Positions 1 to 6,923 of a stretch of DNA of 7,961 bases are shown here, in pieces. Source of the DNA: an uncultured Clostridium sp. (lineage in GTDB: Bacteria > Bacillota > Clostridia > TANB77 > CAG-508); the NCBI GenBank assembly GCA_947057875.1, contig CAMSEX010000055.1:1-7961 (forward strand), written 5' to 3'. The notes beneath the pieces were generated by a model. That model saw nothing but the letters and a program-made list of their open reading frames with translations. It searched no databases and was not told where the DNA came from. Numbering within the stretch: position 1 is the stretch's first letter; every line of letters begins with the position of its first letter. A program made the position numbers and the translations under genes.

Positions 1-50
1 TGAGGTAACAAATCGTTCAGAGCATTTCTAATATCTTTATTGCTATATTT

Positions 51-374
51 TTGATATTGACTGGAGGGAAAAGAGTAGATGTAGTACTTCAGGATTTTTC
101 TGTGACGGAAGATGGAACCCACTTGCAACTGTATACAATGCTAACTAGTAGTATGGGCTATACGAGAAAAATGAAAGTCAAACAAGGTGGAGATAATTTG
201 TATTTGACATTTTATTCAACATTTGGTTTCAATAATTCAATTGGTGCTAGAAATGAATTTGAAGTAAGTTTAAATTCTTCTTGCCAAGAAATTTATTTTG
301 ATAAGGGAAATGGAGAATACAAACTGGTTTTGCAAAAAAACGCAGAAACAAATAAGTGGGAAATGGTAAAATGA
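51..374 (+). CDS. Hypothetical protein, start uncertain, probably N-terminally anchored or secreted
   Basis: I do not recognise a named family with certainty. The frame is open from position 9 (a TAA lies at 6-8) to the TGA at 372-374, but it has no ATG or GTG near its start; the TTG at 51 is the best formal start and has no ribosome binding site before it. The codons just upstream (24-59) read as a hydrophobic stretch running into I-L-T-G-G-K-R, which resembles a signal peptide or membrane anchor. A lipobox would need Cys where the second Gly stands. The rest (V-T-E-D-G near residue 18, then alternating polar and hydrophobic stretches, G-Y-K-L-V-L, K-W-E-M-V-K at the end) looks like a small all-beta extracytoplasmic domain. 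The true N-terminus is probably lost or altered at the contig edge. It is followed 16 nt later by the Nudix gene and is likely co-transcribed with it. Confidence 0.5.
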   Translation: MILTGGKRVDVVLQDFSVTEDGTHLQLYTMLTSSMGYTRKMKVKQGGDNLYLTFYSTFGFNNSIGARNEFEVSLNSSCQEIYFDKGNGEYKLVLQKNAETNKWEMVK

Positions 375-390
375 TTAGGAGGAATTTGAA

Positions 391-789
391 ATGAAACAAG
401 TTGATAAAATAGCATGGATTTATTTGAAAGATAAGAAAATATTATCTACTTTATCAAAAGGGAAAGATACATTTTATATTCCGGGAGGCAAGAGAGAAGG
501 GAATGAAACTGATGAAGAAACTTTAATTCGAGAATGCAAAGAAGAATTAACGATTCATATAAAAAGAAATACCATAAAATATTATGGTACATTTGAAGCG
601 CAGGCACATGGAAAAGCAGAAGGAATTATAGTAAAAATGACTTGCTATATGGCTGATTTTGAAGGAGAATTGAAAGCTAGCTCAGAAATTCAAGAAATGA
701 AATGGCTTAGTTATTGTGACTTAGATAAAATATCTCCAGTAGATAAATTGATTTTTGCAGATTTATATGAGAAAAAAATGCTAAATTAG
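391..789 (+). CDS. Nudix hydrolase
   Basis: This 132-residue protein is a single-domain Nudix pyrophosphohydrolase, which cleaves a nucleoside diphosphate linked to another moiety (X) using Mg2+; the substrate cannot be read from sequence. The Nudix box spans residues 33-55: G33, E39, then R47-E48-C-K-E51-E52, fitting GX5EX7REUXEEXGU except that the late Gly is Thr54. The catalytic and metal-binding glutamates are all present. P31-G32-G33 precedes the box as usual, and a W-L pair near residues 105-106 (K-W-L) matches the common distal strand of the fold. Length is normal for MutT-like enzymes. The ATG has AGGAGG at 377-382, 8 nt upstream. The stop TAG (787-789) overlaps the next gene's ribosome binding site, so it is co-transcribed with the alanine racemase gene. 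It contains no in-frame CGG and needs no frameshift. Confidence 0.9.
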   Translation: MKQVDKIAWIYLKDKKILSTLSKGKDTFYIPGGKREGNETDEETLIRECKEELTIHIKRNTIKYYGTFEAQAHGKAEGIIVKMTCYMADFEGELKASSEIQEMKWLSYCDLDKISPVDKLIFADLYEKKMLN

Positions 790-796
790 GAGGGCT

Positions 797-1914
797 ATGA
801 AAAAATTAAGGATAAGTCGAAAAGATTTAAAAAATAATTTAAAAATAGTTAGAAAAATTTTGAATAGTCCGCGGAAAAGATGATAATGGAAACTATCCAA
901 AAATTATTGCAGTTGTAAAAGGAAATGGAATGGGACTTGGGCTGACTCAATATGCTAAATTTTTAGTAAACAATGGAATTGATTTTCTAGCTGTTGCAAA
1001 TCAAGAAGAGGCACTCTTCCTAAGAGAAGCTGGAATTGAAACAGAAATTTTGATGCTTACCCCATTTTGCAATGAAACAGAATTAATGAAATTAATTAAA
1101 AATAAGATTACTTTGACCATTAGTTCGATAGCGCAAATGGAACTTCTTGAAGAAATGGCAAAAAATAATGATTTTGAAATTAAGGCACATGTCAAAATTG
1201 ATACAGGATTTGGGCGTTATGGATTTTTGTATAAAAATCCAAATGAAATTTTGCAATTGTTTCAAATGTGTGATAAAATACAAATCGAGCGGAACTTATA
1301 CGCATTTTGCAAGACCCATGGATGAATGGTTTACCAGAAAGCAATTTAATCGTTTTTTAGAGATTGTTCAAATGTTAAAAAAAGAAGGGCAAAATCCGGG
1401 AATGTTACATTGTTCAGAAAGTACAGCAATTTTAAAACATCCAATCATGAATTTGAATGCGGTAAGGCTAGGTTCGATTTTGCAGGGAAGGACCTTGGTT
1501 CCTGTACAAGATTTAAAAAAAATTGGACAAGTCAAAACCAGTATTCAAGAAATAAAAACAGTGCCAAAAGGTTATAATATAAGTTATGGGAAGATGTTTA
1601 AGACAAAGCGTGAAACCAAAATAGCCGTTATTCCAATGGGCTATATGGATGGTTTTTGCATGAGAAAAGACCGTGATATTTTTTCACTGAAAGAAAATGT
1701 GAAATCGGTTGGAATTGAAATTAAGAAATTTTTTAAAGATAATCGATTGAAAGTTATAATTAATGACAGGAAATATCCAGTGATTGGAAGAATTGGAATG
1801 TATCATGCAGTGATTGATATAACAAATGCAGAAGATATTACAACTGATTCGGAAGTTACAATAGATATTCCACCAATGCAAGTAAATAGTATGATTAGAA
1901 GGGAGTACTTTTAA
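797..1914 (+). CDS. alr: Alanine racemase-family PLP enzyme; needs two +1 frameshifts at CGGA
   Basis: This is a PLP-dependent fold-III racemase, probably alanine racemase, which makes D-alanine for peptidoglycan. It is spread over three frames: ATG 797 to 871, 876 to 1289, and 1294 to the TAA at 1912-1914. Joining them by skipping the C of CGGA at 872 and at 1290 gives 371 residues, the family's normal length, with no other lesion. The PLP lysine is K41 in A-V-V-K-G-N-G-M-G-L-G; I-D-T-G-F-G-R-Y-G-F, E-G-T-Y-T-H-F-A (Gly165 at the second shift), N-A-V-R-L-G, I-S-Y-G-K and G-R-I-G-M-Y-H follow in family order. The usual K-A-N-A-Y-G-H-G and C-M-D motifs are altered, so another amino-acid racemase is possible. 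AGGAGG at 788-793 fixes the start. The stop overlaps the next ATG by one base. Without frameshifting the first product is only 28 residues, so the alternative is a double-frameshift pseudogene or sequence error. Confidence 0.82.
872..875 (+). other. CGGA +1 shift site 1 (alanine racemase codon 26)
   Basis: In-frame CGG follows AGT-CCG. Reading on in the same frame hits TGA-TAA two codons later. Skipping the C gives S-P-G-K-D-D-N-G-N-Y-P-K and then the PLP-lysine motif. The exact residue here is not strongly conserved, so a different single-base skip (for example one A) would also restore the frame; the match to the other three sites favours CGGA. Confidence 0.75.
1290..1293 (+). other. CGGA +1 shift site 2 (alanine racemase codon 165)
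   Basis: In-frame CGG follows ATC-GAG. Unshifted reading ends at a TGA shortly after position 1320. Skipping the C gives I-E-G-T-Y-T-H-F-A-R-P. The Gly before the T-[YF]-T-H segment is conserved in alanine racemases, so Gly (GGA) rather than Arg (CGG) is the expected residue. The base after CGGA is A, as at the other sites. Confidence 0.85.
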
Positions 1915-2915
1915 TGGAAAACCAAAATAAAAAGATAGGATTTTTTTCGAGAGTAAAAATTGCAGTCACAAAATTAGAAAATTATGGGATGTTTTTGGAA
2001 GAAAAAAGTTCTGTTGCAATCAAATATTTCTTTCTAATTGTGCTATGTTTGGCTTTTGTGATAGCACTTGTAGAAACCTATACTGTGATGCAAATGGTGT
2101 CAAAAGGATATGAATATATGAAAAATGAATTACCAGACTTTTCGTATGTAGACGGAAATTTAAAATTTGCGCAGGAAGTGCAGGCTTATGATGAAGAGTA
2201 TGATTTTTACATGATAACAGATACTGCTGACGAGGTTTTGCAAGAAAAATTACAAGAATATAAAAGTAGCATAAAAAGTATGGGAATCATTTTTCTAAAA
2301 GATAAGGTAATCTATAAGGTTGGGGGCAGCGAGGCAGAATATCAATATCGTGATTTTGTGGAACAATATGGATTTGAAAATTTGGATAAAGGAAAATTAA
2401 TAGAAGAAATTGATAAGATTGGATTAGTGGGAATTGGTGTAGCACTGTTTATGATGTTGATATTTAGTGTATATATTTTTCAAGTTGTAAATAGTTTTAT
2501 GGACTGGATGATTATGTGTATTTTTGCCTTTGTTACAGCAAGAATTTGCAGAATTAGTATGCAAATGAGGCATGCTTGGAATATTTCAATTTATGCTCTT
2601 ACACTGTCAATTATTTTAAGTATGTTATATCATGTTGCTTATTATTTGACAGACTTTTATACAGAATATTTTAGGGTTGTTTACTTATTAATAGCTTATG
2701 TTTATGTAGTGGCTGTTATTTTAATGATAAAATCTGATTTGATTAGACAGCAAATAGAAGTTGCCAAAATTGTGGAAATACAAAAACAAATGCAAAAAGA
2801 AACAGAAGAAAGAAAGCAAGAAAATCCAGATAAGCCAGAGAAAAAGAAGAATAAAAAAGAGGAAGAAAATAGAGAAGATACAATTGATGAAGAACCAGAT
2901 GGTTCTGAGATATAA
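1914..2915 (+). CDS. DUF1189-type multipass membrane protein with charged cytoplasmic tail
   Basis: This 333-residue protein looks like the DUF1189 family of Bacillota, integral membrane proteins of unknown function. One membrane segment lies at about 36-58, then an extracytoplasmic domain of about 110 residues that includes E-L-P-D-F near residue 72 and the segment 123-136 (G-I-I-F-L-K-D-K-V), both typical of this family. Four more membrane segments follow at about 170-191, 196-213, 223-245 and 252-272. The C-terminus (275-333) is a highly charged Lys/Glu-rich tail, probably cytoplasmic and partly coiled coil. The ATG overlaps the alanine racemase stop by one base (TAATG), a sign of translational coupling; GGGAG at 1901-1905 is the likely ribosome binding site. 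It has no in-frame CGG. The family assignment is from memory of its layout rather than from a search. Confidence 0.72.
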   Translation: MENQNKKIGFFSRVKIAVTKLENYGMFLEEKSSVAIKYFFLIVLCLAFVIALVETYTVMQMVSKGYEYMKNELPDFSYVDGNLKFAQEVQAYDEEYDFYMITDTADEVLQEKLQEYKSSIKSMGIIFLKDKVIYKVGGSEAEYQYRDFVEQYGFENLDKGKLIEEIDKIGLVGIGVALFMMLIFSVYIFQVVNSFMDWMIMCIFAFVTARICRISMQMRHAWNISIYALTLSIILSMLYHVAYYLTDFYTEYFRVVYLLIAYVYVVAVILMIKSDLIRQQIEVAKIVEIQKQMQKETEERKQENPDKPEKKKNKKEEENREDTIDEEPDGSEI

Positions 2916-2932
2916 AAAGTAAAAAGGCGTGG

Positions 2933-2955
2933 AAATTTTTGCGTAGCAAAAATTT
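2933..2955 (+). terminator. Hairpin after the DUF1189 gene, possible weak terminator
   Basis: A perfect 10-bp inverted repeat (AAATTTTTGC, loop GTA, GCAAAAATTT) begins 17 nt after the stop codon. Its position suits a transcription terminator, but only 2 of its 10 pairs are G-C and no T-run follows, so termination would be inefficient. It could instead be an mRNA 3'-end stabilising hairpin. Confidence 0.35.
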
Positions 2956-2961
2956 GCTCGC

Positions 2962-3066
2962 ATTTATTAAATAAAATTGAAGATTTTTATTAAATAAAAA
3001 AGTAAATTTTTATAAATAAAATTGTAAAATTTTTATTAAGTAAAATCTAATGTTTTTTAAGTAAAA
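2962..3066 (+). repeat. AT-rich imperfect tandem repeat, about 23 nt per unit, upstream of ftsH
   Basis: The core TTATTAAATAAAA (variants TTATAAATAAAA and TTATTAAGTAAAA) recurs with starts near 2964, 2987, 3010 and 3033, exactly 23 nt apart, and a fifth degenerate copy (TTTTTAAGTAAAA) lies about 21 nt further on. Each core is nearly self-complementary (TTTATT/AATAAA). The region separates the upstream operon from ftsH and must hold any local ftsH promoter; TTGTAA (3022) with TCTAAT (3046), 18 nt apart, is a weak candidate lying inside the repeats. Two helical turns per unit would put repeated sites on one face of the DNA, but no protein binder can be named. Confidence 0.65.
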
Positions 3067-3112
3067 CAGAAAGTAAAAAAGATTTTATTTAATAAACAGA
3101 AAGGAGAAAATT

Positions 3113-4936
3113 ATGAAAAATAATAAAGAAGACAACAAATTAAAAGCTATTTTAAGTGCCATTTGTGTACTGATTGTTATAGCTGCTATTGCAGGAGTTG
3201 TATATTTAGGACAAAACAACAAGGAGGAAAAAGAGCTTGCCTATACAGAATTAATTCATGATGTAAATAATGGTAAAATTGAAAAAATTAAAATGACAAC
3301 TGGTAGTACAAGCATTACTGTTACGTATAAAACAACAAAAGAAGGTGCTGAGGGAACAAAAGAAAATGAAAAAGAAAGACAAAAAAAGGTTATTATTCCA
3401 AGTACCCAAGCATTTATTGAGTTAATTCAAGAAAAGGTTGATCAAGGTGGATTAGAGCTTGAATTAATACAAGAAAGCACCAATCAATTTGTGAAAATTG
3501 CAGGAAGTTTGTTTTCTTTTTTACCAACCATTTTGCTGATTGCTCTGATGCTTATGATTTTTAAAATGCAAGGTTTTGGTGGAGATAAAGACAAAGTTTA
3601 TGGTGGAGAAAACAATAAAAAATCAGATATTCGATTTAAAGATATTGCAGGTTTGGATGAGGAAAAAGGAGAACTAATTGAAATTGTCGATTTTTTGAAA
3701 AAGCCAAAAGCGTATTTGGAAATGGGAGCCAAAATTCCAAGAGGAATTTTGCTATATGGTAAGCCAGGAACTGGTAAAACTTTGATTGCCAAAGCAATTG
3801 CAGGCGAAGCTGGTGTACCATTTATTTCCATGAGTGGTTCTGAATTTATTGAAATGTTTGCAGGGCTTGGAGCGTCTCGTGTTAGAAAATTGTTTGATAA
3901 AGCGAAGAAAATGGCGCCAGCAATTATTTTTATTGATGAAATTGATGCCATTGGTGCGAGAAGAAGCAGTAGTAGTGGTGCGGAGACCGAAAACAATCAA
4001 ACATTAAATCAATTGTTAGTGGAGATGGATGGCTTTGAAACAGACGAGACAATTATTGTTTTAGCAGCTACAAACCGTCCTGAAATGTTAGATAAAGCGT
4101 TGCTTCGTCCTGGTAGATTTGACCGTCAAATTACCATTCCAACACCAGATTTGAATGGAAGAGAAGCGATTTTGAAATTGCACAGTAGCAATAAAAAATT
4201 TGCTGATGATGTAGATTTTAGAAGTATTGCAGGAGATACAGCAGGCTTTACAGGAGCGGAACTTGCCAACATTTTGAATGAAGCAGCCATTATTGCAACA
4301 AGGCAAGAACATCATGCTATTACTAATGAGGATATTGAAAATGCGGTAAAAAAAGTAACGGTTGGTTTGGAAAAAGCAAATCGAGTAATTTCAGATAAAG
4401 ATAAAAAGTTGACAGCTTATCATGAGGCTGGACATGCGGTTGTAAGTAAATTTTTGGAAACGCAAACAGATGTTAAAGAAGTTTCTATTATTCCAAGAGG
4501 TGCTGCAGGTGGCTATACAATGTACAAAACAAATGAAGATAAATATTATGTTTCTAAAACGGAATTGTTAGAGAAAATGGTAGCTTTAATGGGAGGACGA
4601 GCTGCCGAGAAAATTGCACTAAATGAAATTTCAACAGGAGCGAGCAACGATATTGAGGTGGCAACTGGAATTGCAAAAGATATGTTAACAGTTTATGGAA
4701 TGGACGATAAGTTAGGACCAATTTCATTAAAGGTAAATGATCCTTATGAACTTCAGATTTTTGGGGAGAAAGTCATTGATGAAGTGGGAAATCAAATTCA
4801 AGTTTTGATTGAAAATGCTTATACAACGGCACAACAAATTTTGTCAAAAAATATGGATATTTTGGATAAAGTGGCAGCTAGTCTGCTAGAAAAAGAAAAA
4901 ATATCAAGTGAGGAATTTGAGGAATTTTTTAAGTAG
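3113..4936 (+). CDS. ftsH: ATP-dependent zinc metalloprotease FtsH
   Basis: FtsH is a hexameric membrane-anchored AAA+ protease that extracts and degrades misfolded membrane proteins and some regulators. The 607-residue protein has the full plan: membrane segments at about 12-33 and 133-151 flanking an extracytoplasmic domain, an AAA+ module with Walker A G-K-P-G-T-G-K-T (216-223; the usual second residue is Pro), pore loop F-I-E-M-F-A-G (245-251), Walker B I-I-F-I-D-E (271-276) and second region of homology A-T-N-R-P...R-P-G-R-F-D-R (319-338), then the peptidase with zinc motif H-E-A-G-H (437-441) and third ligand Asp513 in S-N-D. The linker after Walker B is Ser-rich (285-288) instead of the common Gly-rich form. 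AAGGAG at 3101-3106 lies 6 nt before the ATG. It has no in-frame CGG and reads through in one frame, a useful internal control for sequence quality. Confidence 0.97.
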   Translation: MKNNKEDNKLKAILSAICVLIVIAAIAGVVYLGQNNKEEKELAYTELIHDVNNGKIEKIKMTTGSTSITVTYKTTKEGAEGTKENEKERQKKVIIPSTQAFIELIQEKVDQGGLELELIQESTNQFVKIAGSLFSFLPTILLIALMLMIFKMQGFGGDKDKVYGGENNKKSDIRFKDIAGLDEEKGELIEIVDFLKKPKAYLEMGAKIPRGILLYGKPGTGKTLIAKAIAGEAGVPFISMSGSEFIEMFAGLGASRVRKLFDKAKKMAPAIIFIDEIDAIGARRSSSSGAETENNQTLNQLLVEMDGFETDETIIVLAATNRPEMLDKALLRPGRFDRQITIPTPDLNGREAILKLHSSNKKFADDVDFRSIAGDTAGFTGAELANILNEAAIIATRQEHHAITNEDIENAVKKVTVGLEKANRVISDKDKKLTAYHEAGHAVVSKFLETQTDVKEVSIIPRGAAGGYTMYKTNEDKYYVSKTELLEKMVALMGGRAAEKIALNEISTGASNDIEVATGIAKDMLTVYGMDDKLGPISLKVNDPYELQIFGEKVIDEVGNQIQVLIENAYTTAQQILSKNMDILDKVAASLLEKEKISSEEFEEFFK

Positions 4937-4981
4937 ATATTGACAAGGGGAGAGAAGCTGATTCTTTCCTTTCTTAAGTTG

Positions 4982-5011
4982 TTGACATGAAGTAAAATGA
5001 TAAGATATAAT
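4982..5011 (+). promoter_or_regulatory. Near-consensus sigma-70/sigma-A promoter for rqcP
   Basis: TTGACA (4982-4987) and TATAAT (5006-5011), both perfect, are separated by 18 nt. Transcription should start near 5018, right at the AAAGGAG ribosome binding site (5017-5023), leaving only about a dozen bases of leader before the ATG at 5030. It gives rqcP expression independent of ftsH. No clear terminator is visible between ftsH and this promoter. Confidence 0.8.
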
Positions 5012-5029
5012 AAAACAAAGGAGAAAGTT

Positions 5030-5267
5030 ATGAGATTAGATAAATTTTTAAAAATAAGTCGAGTGATAAAACGTAGGACGGTGGCTAATGAGGCTGCGGA
5101 TATGGGAAGAATTGCAGTCAATCGGAAAAACAGTGAAACCAAGTTATGATGTGAAAGTTGGGGATATTATTGAAATTAAATTTGGAGACAAAGTTTCCAA
5201 ATTTGAAATTTTAAATGTACCTGAAAAAGTAGGAAAAGATTTAGGAGAATTAATTAAAATTTTGTAA
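5030..5267 (+). CDS. rqcP: RqcP (YabO), S4-domain ribosome quality-control factor; needs one +1 frameshift at CGGA
   Basis: RqcP binds the 50S subunit next to peptidyl-tRNA and works with RqcH to add C-terminal alanine tails to chains on stalled ribosomes. The N-terminus, M-R-L-D-K-F-L-K-I-S-R-V-I-K-R-R-T, is nearly that of Bacillus YabO and is the S4 RNA-binding alpha-L motif. The first frame (5030-5122) encodes 31 residues ending I-A-V-N; CGGA at 5123 must then be read with its C skipped to continue G-K-T-V-K-P-S-Y-D-V-K-V-G-D-I-I-E-I, ending at TAA 5265-5267. The joined protein has 78 residues, close to the usual 80-90, and the N-G turn at the junction is conserved in the family. Unshifted reading stops seven codons past the CGG. 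AAAGGAG at 5017-5023 supports the start. A pseudogene is unlikely given full conservation on both sides and a near-perfect promoter. Confidence 0.88.
5123..5126 (+). other. CGGA +1 shift site 3 (rqcP codon 32)
   Basis: In-frame CGG follows GTC-AAT; the unshifted frame ends at the TGA about 24 nt later. Skipping the C gives V-N-G-K-T, restoring the N-G turn of the S4 domain. This is the cleanest site because the protein is short and conserved on both sides. The next base is A, making CGGAA, as at all four sites. Confidence 0.87.
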
Positions 5268-5274
5268 AAAATCA

Positions 5275-5307
5275 AAAAAGCAAATACTTTTAAAGTATTT
5301 GCTTTTT
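5275..5307 (+). terminator. Bidirectional intrinsic terminator between rqcP and the GT4 gene
   Basis: A 16-bp perfect inverted repeat (AAAAAGCAAATACTTT, one T, AAAGTATTTGCTTTTT) starts 8 nt after the rqcP stop and ends 7 nt before the stop codon of the convergent minus-strand gene. The A-run on one side and the T-run on the other make it a Rho-independent terminator for both strands. The stem is AT-rich but long. Confidence 0.88.
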
Positions 5308-5314
5308 ATAATTT

Positions 5315-6604
5315 CTACTGAGCCAAAATTTCTTGACCTTTTCGGAAAGGTAAAAGATTGGCAAATTCTTTCGATTTTTTTAACTGTTTTTGGGCTTGTT
5401 GTTGAGCAACTTGTTTTGCATGACGTTCTGCCATGGTTTCTGAAATTGCTTTTTGATAGGTAAAATGTGTATCTTGTGCGATTTTTTGCCAGTTATAATC
5501 TTTTTTAACTTTGCTAATTGCATTTTTTGTAACAGTTTCGCATAATTTTTGATCAAATAATAATGTCAAAATGGAATCAGCAAGTGAATTTGGATTTCCA
5601 GTATAACTTTTCATTCCATTGATACCATGATCAACAATTTCATTTAAACCTCCAATATCAGAAACAACAACAGGAGTGCCTGAGAGCATTCCTTCTAAGG
5701 CAACAATTCCAAAAGGTTCATAAGTACTAGGGAACACAGCAACATCAGCACATTTATAAATTTTTTGTACATTTTTGGAATTCATATAACCAGCAAAATA
5801 AACTTTGTTTCCTAAACCTAAGGCATTTGCTTGGTTGCGAAGTTCATCAATCATGCCTCCTTTTCCACAGATGACTAATTTGCTATCATGATAATGTGCT
5901 AAAACTTTTGGCATTGCAGCAATCAAATTTTGAATTCCTTTTTCGTAAACGAGACGTCCCATAAACAAAATAATTTTTTCATTGTCCATGGCATACTGGC
6001 GTCTAAAATCATAATCGCGTTCTACATCATTAAATAAATTAATATTAACGCCATTTGGAACCACATTAATTTTTTCATAAGGCAGACCAAAAAGCCTTTG
6101 TAATTCGTTTTTCATATAATTACTATTGACAATAACTTCAGAAGATTCAAAAGTGAGCATCCACTCTGTATCGTTAATATATTTTTGTGTTTCTCCATTA
6201 ATGCCACTGTTTCTGCCTGCTTCAGTTGCATGGATGGTAGAAACTAAGGGAATTCCATTTGCTGTTTTAAGAGTTTTGGCAGCATAAGCTGTGAGCCAAT
6301 CATGGGCATGTACAATATCAAATTTTTCTCCTTTAGCAATTAATTCTTGTGCTTTTGCCACCATATTAAAATTTAATTGCATAATCCAATCAATGAAGTT
6401 GTTTGGGTGAATCATAAAGTTGTCAACTCTATGGACTTGTACACCTTTGTCCTCCTCAAAATAAGGAATGTCGCCGTCACGATAGGTTACAACTGTTACT
6501 TCATGACCGTCGTGATATAATCGGTGTGATAAATCATGTACAACTCTTGCAAGACCTCCTACAACGCGTGGTGGATATTCCCATGATAGCATTAGAATTT
6601 TCAT
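5315..6604 (-). CDS. Family GT4 glycosyltransferase, glycogen synthase-like
   Basis: This 429-residue protein is a retaining GT-B glycosyltransferase of family GT4, the type that elongates alpha-glucans or glycolipids from a nucleotide sugar. The N-terminal domain opens with M-K-I-L-M-L-S-W-E-Y-P-P and the glycine loop V-G-G-L-A-R (15-20), followed by V-H-A-H-D-W (98-103). The C-terminal donor domain has G-R-L-V-Y-E-K-G (216-223) and the E-X7-E motif from E296 to E304 (E-P-F-G-I-V-A-L-E). Residues 389-429 form a Gln/Lys-rich tail beyond the catalytic fold. The neighbouring divergent DUF4912 and GH57 genes suggest a role in glycogen-like alpha-glucan synthesis; donor and acceptor are not certain. 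AAAGGAGC (complement of 6613-6620) lies upstream of the ATG (complement of 6602-6604). It has no in-frame CGG and no frameshift. Confidence 0.9.
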   Translation of the reverse strand: MKILMLSWEYPPRVVGGLARVVHDLSHRLYHDGHEVTVVTYRDGDIPYFEEDKGVQVHRVDNFMIHPNNFIDWIMQLNFNMVAKAQELIAKGEKFDIVHAHDWLTAYAAKTLKTANGIPLVSTIHATEAGRNSGINGETQKYINDTEWMLTFESSEVIVNSNYMKNELQRLFGLPYEKINVVPNGVNINLFNDVERDYDFRRQYAMDNEKIILFMGRLVYEKGIQNLIAAMPKVLAHYHDSKLVICGKGGMIDELRNQANALGLGNKVYFAGYMNSKNVQKIYKCADVAVFPSTYEPFGIVALEGMLSGTPVVVSDIGGLNEIVDHGINGMKSYTGNPNSLADSILTLLFDQKLCETVTKNAISKVKKDYNWQKIAQDTHFTYQKAISETMAERHAKQVAQQQAQKQLKKSKEFANLLPFRKGQEILAQ

Positions 6605-6684
6605 ATTTTTGTGCTCCTTTCAAAATTTCATTTGTATTTGTTCTCTAATTACGAACTATTTTGTCAAGTTTTCTCTTTTCTTTT

Positions 6685-6713
6685 ATTGTATAAAAAAACA
6701 TAGAAAAAGTAAA
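6685..6713 (-). promoter_or_regulatory. Probable sigma-A promoter for the GT4 gene
   Basis: On the minus strand TTTACT (complement of 6708-6713) and TACAAT (complement of 6685-6690) are 17 nt apart, matching 4/6 and 5/6 of consensus. This gives a leader of roughly 75 nt before the ATG. A TTGACA nearer the gene (complement of 6661-6666) has no good -10 partner. Confidence 0.55.
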
Positions 6714-6792
6714 CATTTTTTTACAAAAAAGTGAAAAAATTTTTCTCGAAAAACAAAATATGACAATTTTTTCAAAAATTTGTTTTTTTATA

Positions 6793-6820
6793 TTGATTTT
6801 TTTTTTATTTTAGATATAAT
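6793..6820 (+). promoter_or_regulatory. Probable sigma-A promoter for the DUF4912-GH57 operon
   Basis: TTGATT (6793-6798) and a perfect TATAAT (6815-6820) are separated by 16 nt of mostly T. Transcription would begin near 6827, leaving a leader of about 97 nt before the ATG at 6924. Confidence 0.6.
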
Positions 6821-6923
6821 ATATAGTAATTGTTTAAGAAACGTGAAAAGATTTTGAATGTCGAAAAATGGATCAGTATAAAATTTTCCCAGATTTTTTA
6901 AGCGCTACAAAGGAGGAATGGAA

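Larger units (their letters stand above)
6605..6923. other. Divergent AT-rich intergenic region holding two promoters
   Basis: This 319-nt stretch has no convincing gene. It carries outward-facing promoters for the minus-strand GT4 gene and the plus-strand DUF4912 gene, separated by about 80 nt (6714-6792) of long A- and T-tracts that should be intrinsically curved. The plus-strand leader (about 6827-6923) contains no riboswitch that I recognise. Shared control of the two arms of the alpha-glucan locus is plausible but not shown. Confidence 0.6.

Noticed and set aside
51..80. Lipoprotein signal peptide on the first protein
   Set aside because: The segment ends L-T-G-G-K, without the Cys required for a lipobox.
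879..884. Stop-codon reassignment (TGA as Trp) explaining the broken alanine racemase
   Set aside because: The unshifted frame runs TGA then TAA and loses all homology; the conserved sequence lies in the +1 frame, so recoding a stop does not help. TGA also ends the first gene normally.
930..1914. Two separate overlapping genes in the alanine racemase region
   Set aside because: The pieces are consecutive parts of one family in the correct order, and neither internal start has a ribosome binding site.
2962..3066. CRISPR array
   Set aside because: Units are adjacent imperfect AT repeats without unique spacers of constant length, and no cas genes are present.
3598..4315. Minus-strand open frames inside ftsH and elsewhere
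   Set aside because: They are antisense shadows of well-conserved genes, lack ribosome binding sites and resemble no family.
5121..5130. Adapter-derived insertion: the rqcP site contains ATCGGAA, as the Illumina adapter does
   Set aside because: The other three sites share only CGGA with the adapter, and homologous coding sequence continues immediately on both sides with just one extra base.
6858..6881. Seven-codon upstream ORF in the DUF4912 leader
   Set aside because: It has no ribosome binding site and no attenuator-like structure follows, so it is most likely chance.
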